Below are positions 58,647-64,000 of a DNA stretch of 64,000 bases, in pieces. The translations under genes were made by a program, and so were the position numbers. The notes under the pieces were generated by a model. That model was given only the letters and a program-made list of their open reading frames with translations, did no database searches and was not told the DNA's origin. Position 1 is the stretch's first letter; each line of letters begins with the position of its first letter. Location: positions 196,799 through 260,798 of the forward strand of contig VZRG01000732.1 in the NCBI GenBank assembly GCA_013397435.1, given 5' to 3'. Origin of the DNA: Erythrocercus mccallii (lineage: Eukaryota > Chordata > Aves > Passeriformes > Dicruridae).

Positions 58647-61600
58647 CTGTACAGTTTAATTAATAGTAAAGGCAAAGGGAAAAAGAAGTTGCTAAAAAGT
58701 TGGTAATAAGCCCAATGTCTAAAAATTTCTGTGTATTTTGTTTCTCCTTTCTGCACCATGACCTCACTAGCTTCCCTTTTTGGCTTGTCTATAGTTCGTT
58801 ATCTCTGTGGACAGATTTCTTCAAATTACAGGTTATAACGCATATTTTTAAGTCCATAGTTAAAATATATTATACTGCTTTTTAACAATGGAGAATCCAG
58901 CTCAGCATTCCAATTTTCCAGATGATAACTAGTGCATTTCCTGAATAAACTGTCCAAAGAAGCAATTTTGCAATAATAAATCCTGTATATGCTGAATTCA
59001 TAGCAAATTACACCATGACAAGTGTGCCTGTCTGCTATTGATACCAAAGGATTGTACCAAGGTTTCTTCTGCAATTTGCTTGCTTCCCCTCATATCATTC
59101 ATTTTCTATCATTCACTGAAATGTCTGCCATTGCTGTTTGAGGTGCCAAAATAGTTATTCCTTTTCTGTAGCAGCTTTCCCAGGTCCTGCTTAATACCTG
59201 CTTAGAAAAGTACAGATGGCAACTCTGCACAAGTAGGGAAATTTCAACAGCAGGAGATTGGACTATAATACTTTATTTTGCAGCCTAGTAAGGTGGAATA
59301 TGTGCTGAAATACAGCTCTGTCAATAGGCTAGGAGCCACAGTAGCCAACATTTCTTAGGTCACATGAAGCTGCTGATTCTTCAGATTATATTTCTGCCAA
59401 AATATTTCTGGATGCTTGTCCACTGTGGAAACAGAGTAGACTAAATTTATAAAATGTTTGCCGTGCTTGTAAGCTTAAATGGCAGACATTTAAGAGTAGA
59501 TCAGGAATGTGCTTAAAGTCAGACTTCAGACACTATTCCTTAACCAAGTCCTACAACAAAAACTGTTTTTCTGACTACGGCATATGTTGTGTTTGTTTAA
59601 AGGGGAAGGGAGCAGATTCAGGTGGGGCTGCTTGGTTCAGCAGAGCCCTGAGCTGTGGTAGAATCCAGCAGCTGTTCCTTGCTCCAGGATATTTGGTTAA
59701 ACTGCAGGACCCACAGGTCTCACTGAAGAGGGATTGGTTAAGATAGTGAGAAGCAAGGGAACAGCAGACAGAGCAAACGTACACTGCTGATGAGACAAAA
59801 TCTTTTGGAAGCCATGCCAAAAGAAACAATGCCTTCAGCTACTGAGGAAATTCCCCTTACATTTTGGGGGAGGAAAATCTGACTTTGCTGATATGTGCAA
59901 CTGGATTTTTTTTATGCTTAGACAAGATGCTGTTCAGTGGTGGAGAGCAAATATTTGAAACTAACTTCAAGCATCTCATACAAATTATTTGTTTGTTAAA
60001 ATGTCAGGGATGATTTAAGAAAATTATTTATTGTATTATTCAGAACTCGTCTCAAAAGAGTTGTTTCCAGGATTGTTTCAGTGTTTGACAATGCTAGTGT
60101 TTACCCAGGCTGAATGACTCAATGCAAGTTAATTCCTGTATTTCCTTGCCACCTCTGTTAAAGAAATTCAGTCTGTACACTTCTGAATTAGACATCCTTG
60201 ATGTTTATATACACTTTGAGACAGAGTACAAGGGTAGAACTGTCAGCTGTACTATGTGCAACTGGTGTCAAAAGGCGGAATTCATGAACACAAATCCTGG
60301 AAAAATAATCTTCAGAAATTACATGTCAGCAAATTTCTCTGGTTGCACATAGTTTTTGAAACAACAGAAGGAAACCAAGCTGAAATAAAAAGTGCTTTGC
60401 CGTGAAAAAAATAACCTTACAATGCAGCAAAGGAAAACCAGTGACGTTCAGGTTGTCAATGGCAGCTCCAGAGCAGGCTACAAATGGTCAGTCTGCAGGA
60501 GTCTGTGAATGGCAGTAAAATACTGCAGTCAGGCCATGTGCCTTGTAGCTGAGTTGCTTTTGGGAAGAATAACCATAAAGCAATTACCACATCTTTCAGA
60601 GGTAAAAATTAGCTGGATTAGGCACCAGGGATGCATAATTCAGGGAGAATGGAAACTGCAATTCTTTTTGCTTGAAGAAAAGATTAAGTGAACTTTAACT
60701 GATGTGTTCAGGATGCTCAACTGAAGGAGTTGTATGAATTATCCTGAAAAGCCTGGACTTTAGGGATATACAAAAGAGAATTTTAAACCGTAGGCCAAAA
60801 GATAAGTCAGTTGAGGAAAGCCTTTTTTTTAGAGTCTGATGAATGCATGGGACATTGCCAAGGGCTTCCAAAGAAGGAACTACTTCAGCTGCTTTCAGAA
60901 AGCAGTTGGATAAAGATTACTGTAAACTCTATGAAGGACTTAACAGTCAATAGTAATAAAAATATTTCTGCGTCTTATGTTGTGCTTCTTGTTTTTACCC
61001 TGTGTGACCTGATATACTACAGTTCCTGCTGAGAAGAGGGGAGAAAGGGGTTACAGTATCTAGGGGTTAGCTTTATCAAGCTGTTGCTCATTTTTCTTGA
61101 AGGATTTTCTAGTAGTTCTCTTTATTGTCTGGTTTCAGCTAGAGGAATAATACCTCCATATGGTATCTGCAGTTTAGCTCCCAAGGTTTTGTCAGTGAGC
61201 ATGCCCTACCCCCACTTTGTCAGGCAGTTTCCCTTAAATGCAAGCATTTAAGTGCTATCAAAGAGAATTACCCTACTTTACACTGGAAGCAAAATTTAAT
61301 CCATTTCTTTCTTTCTTAAATCTGCTGTAGGTTAGGTGATTGGTGCCAGTATATTTTGCCTTTCAACTATTCAGGTATTTGAATTTTTGAGTCCTTTAAA
61401 GAATTGAATGAAATATCATCTGCAAGGTACAAATATGGTGCATCTCTACTCTTATTCATTTCCTCCATTGGCCGTAGCAAATCATAGATTTTCACTCAGA
61501 TTATCACCTCTAATTGATTACCAAGTAACTTTCACAACAGACAGAAAATTAATAGAAAAATGCTATCGTGACAAGATAGTATTTTAAATTTATTATGTTA

Positions 61601-64000
61601 TCTCTTTAAATCAATATTGAATAAAAATATCTGAGAATGCTGAACTGTAAATGAAATAGCACTGGACTGGAAACTTTTCAATTACCATTGAAGTACAACC
61701 TGGCAGGTAACTAATCCCACAGGCATGTTTGGAACCAGCTGTATATTCATTTCTCACTACCAGGTTTTTCATTGGATTACTCCATACTTGGGTTTGCATT
61801 AAGTGTACAATGTGTTTTCAATTATTCAACTACAGTCCAGTTTCTAACACAGAGCATATGCCCTGGCAAGATGTTTTTGTCTTTCTCAGGCATGTGTTAG
61901 TTGTGAGATCTGATCTCTGATTCATTTTCCACAAAATGCTCCTGTCAAGAGGGTTTCTAAAATGCTGTTATTATGCTGTTTTTGTCACTAGAGACTTTTA
62001 CACAAGTCCTTATAAATGAAAGTTGATGACTATTCTTTTAATAAATTGCTGATATCTTTTTTAAATCACTTCAGGATTTTTGCTTTATTTTTTTTTTGTT
62101 TTCTAATACATTCAGTTTTTTATTTGGAATGCACCACTGTTCCAGAGAATTGAAGGGGTGCTGGAAGACATTGACTCAACAGATCTGCTTTGGACTGTAT
62201 TCATTTTCTTACATAAGATGGAGAGAGAGTTGAAACCTCAATCCAGTCATAGTAGCTGGTCTTTATAACAAGCCAGTCCAAATCTGGGTTTTTAAGAGCC
62301 ACAAGATCTTACAGAAAGTCTGTAGGGAATGATGTAGAGAGAACATCATTTTATGGCTAATATCTTAATAGAACAAGATGTTTTGCTCTCACTATTTGCT
62401 ATTCACTGAATGCTACTAATTGTTTGAAAATTCAAAATTATATTCCTAAGTAAGTTTTTTTGTTGTCGTGCCTCTGTGCATACCAGCCCTAGCATTTTCT
62501 CCATCCCTGTTTTGAATAGAGGGGTGGAAGAGCATTTAGTTAACCAGTTATGAATTTTCTGCCCCTAAAGATCCTGTTGCTTTTAGCATTTCACTGGCTT
62601 CACTTCTAGTCATCTTGACTATTGTTTTGCTTTCCATAGATATCCAATTCCAGTTATGCCAAGTTTCTTTTACATCTTTTGTATCAACCTTCTTAGTGTT
62701 TTTGCTGTAAATTTTCTTAACTACTTTTGAAGAATAGCCAATCTATAGGAAACTATTTAATAGCCAGTTTGTCCTTGCTCTGGAGGATGCCATAGGCTTG
62801 CCCTAAATGTGCTAGGGAATACAACAGCACATTCACAGTCACTGCTTCCTAATCATTCCTGCTCTTTCACCCCAGAGAAACCAAGTGGGGAAGACAGTAC
62901 TTTTAAATTGAAAAGAGAACTTGATCAGAGGCTGTATATTAAATGGTTCCCTGCTGGTGCAAGGCACAGCTCCCCATCTTTCTGATCAGCATCTTCAGAC
63001 CTGTAAACACTGTGGCATTCAGTGGGAGATCAGGAGTGTCTCTGTGGACAGAAAATTGGTCTGAGTTTCACCTTGGCTCTAATTATACCTTCTGTTCTTT
63101 CTGGAATAAGAAAATCAAAGTGATTAGTCTTTAGCATTTTGAAACTGTACCTCCTCACCTCTTACCTGATAAGCAAGAGTACAGGGTAATTCTTTGTCTA
63201 ACAGATCTAACAGGCCTGCTACTGAGGCCTGCTGTTGGCTCTGACTGGGAGCTCTTGCTCTCAGAGTTCATCACAAAAGTTCCCCATTGCTGCCAGTGAC
63301 GTCTGGGCCATTGCCTCAGTGCCAATATCACCTGGACCCATCTTCGGCTGTTGCCAAGGCAAGAGACATCTCACTTCTGACATATAATACACAAGTTCCC
63401 ACACATAATATATCAGTCCAGCAGCCACAGAGATGCCTGCTTATCTCTTTAGTTCCTCCATAAAGCAATTTGTGCCAGTATCATCAGCCTCAAAGGCAGC
63501 TGTATCACTGGCTCATTGCAATATGTTTAGACTGTGGGATTTCCAGCATAGCTAGCAGTCCAAGAGGACAAGCAATCATAAAATCTCTACTTACTTTGCA
63601 CCTGTTCTGGTTAAGTACTTGAGGCTGAACTGTATTCACATTATACAGATAAACACTAGATTTTTTTTTTAAGTAATTCTTTTTTTAAAAATTGCACTTC
63701 AATGCCAGTGTAGTGCTGCTGATGCTAGTTCCTTCCTACACATATAGAGATGGCAATGCCAATGTTTGCATTGACATAACTGACTTTTTTTTTTCCTTTT
63801 TGGAGTGTTACACACATTGTACAGTTGTGTATTATATCACTACTAGGAGCTTCCACATTTCTGCCATGTTCCAAGAGCAGCCGTGCAGTGTACTCTGGGC
63901 ACTTAGTGCTTTTTCTTCAAACTCAGCGTGTCATATTTCTCTCAACTGGAACCTTGCACTATAATTTCTTTTTCTTTTCATAAAAAAGTAGGTATTGTAA

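Larger units (their letters stand above)
55837..64000 (+). other. COL24A1: Downstream COL24A1 intron (3' end outside window)
   Basis: No further Gly-X-Y exon was found in 8.2 kb, so this intron exceeds every complete one in the window. It holds the CR1-like fragment at about 56190-56840, a 10-bp-arm hairpin at 58624-58646, and T runs near 62086-62098 and 63661-63670. Open frames up to 154 codons (58080-58544, minus) overlap others on both strands and are not credible genes. Confidence 0.75.

Noticed and set aside
1..64000. A new bacterial-style defence system, CRISPR array or operon
   Set aside because: The window is eukaryotic intron-exon DNA with one collagen gene; no clustered genes, spaced repeats or prokaryotic signals were seen.

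Overview
This is vertebrate nuclear genomic DNA, most likely from a bird or another sauropsid. It holds an internal part of one fibrillar-collagen gene on the + strand. The evidence is 21 short in-frame Gly-X-Y exons flanked by GT/AG splice sites, AT-rich introns of up to 6.7 kb, and one old CR1-like LINE remnant. I see no bacterial-type genes, rRNA, tRNA, CRISPR array or intact mobile element. The first 5.7 kb and last 8.2 kb are intronic or flanking sequence of the same gene, so both ends of the gene lie outside the window.

The gene is best called COL24A1 (collagen type XXIV alpha 1). The 21 exons (5686 to 55836) are all 54 or 45 bp, all phase 0, and all start with a complete Gly codon. They join without a gap into 1071 nt, or 357 residues of triple helix. 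The size series 54,54,54,54,45,54,45,54,45,54,45,54,45,54,54,54,54,54,45,54,45 matches human COL1A1 exons 9 to 25 as I remember them, once the fused 99- and 108-bp COL1A1 exons are split. That puts the segment at about type I helix residues 40 to 396. A helix imperfection early in the segment, with a Ser-Pro-Gly-Arg core, marks the XXIV/XXVII clade. The remaining sequence, the AT-richness and the long introns favour XXIV over XXVII.

Layout: 1-5685 upstream intron; 5686-22754 nine exons, including the imperfect exon at 10972-11025; 22755-34260 large introns around two exons, one carrying a Gly-to-Val position; 34261-35581 a tight cluster of four exons with a 91-bp intron; 35582-54694 large introns around four exons plus a fifth pair member; 54695-55836 the last two exons; 55837-64000 downstream intron with an antisense CR1-like fragment at about 56.2-56.8 kb. 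Non-coding landmarks are a 23-bp minisatellite (15028-15140), a C-rich tract whose minus strand has G-quadruplex potential (26920-26969), a C-free G/T tract (20508-20578) and several homopolymer or AT tracts.

The points most worth checking are the Gly-to-Val position in the helix (27791-27793), the imperfection that lands on the classical KGHR cross-link site and contains a Cys (10999-11016), and the 91-bp intron flanked by two weak donors. I found no convincing second gene or new system. The many open frames of 60-163 codons look like chance frames in intron sequence.
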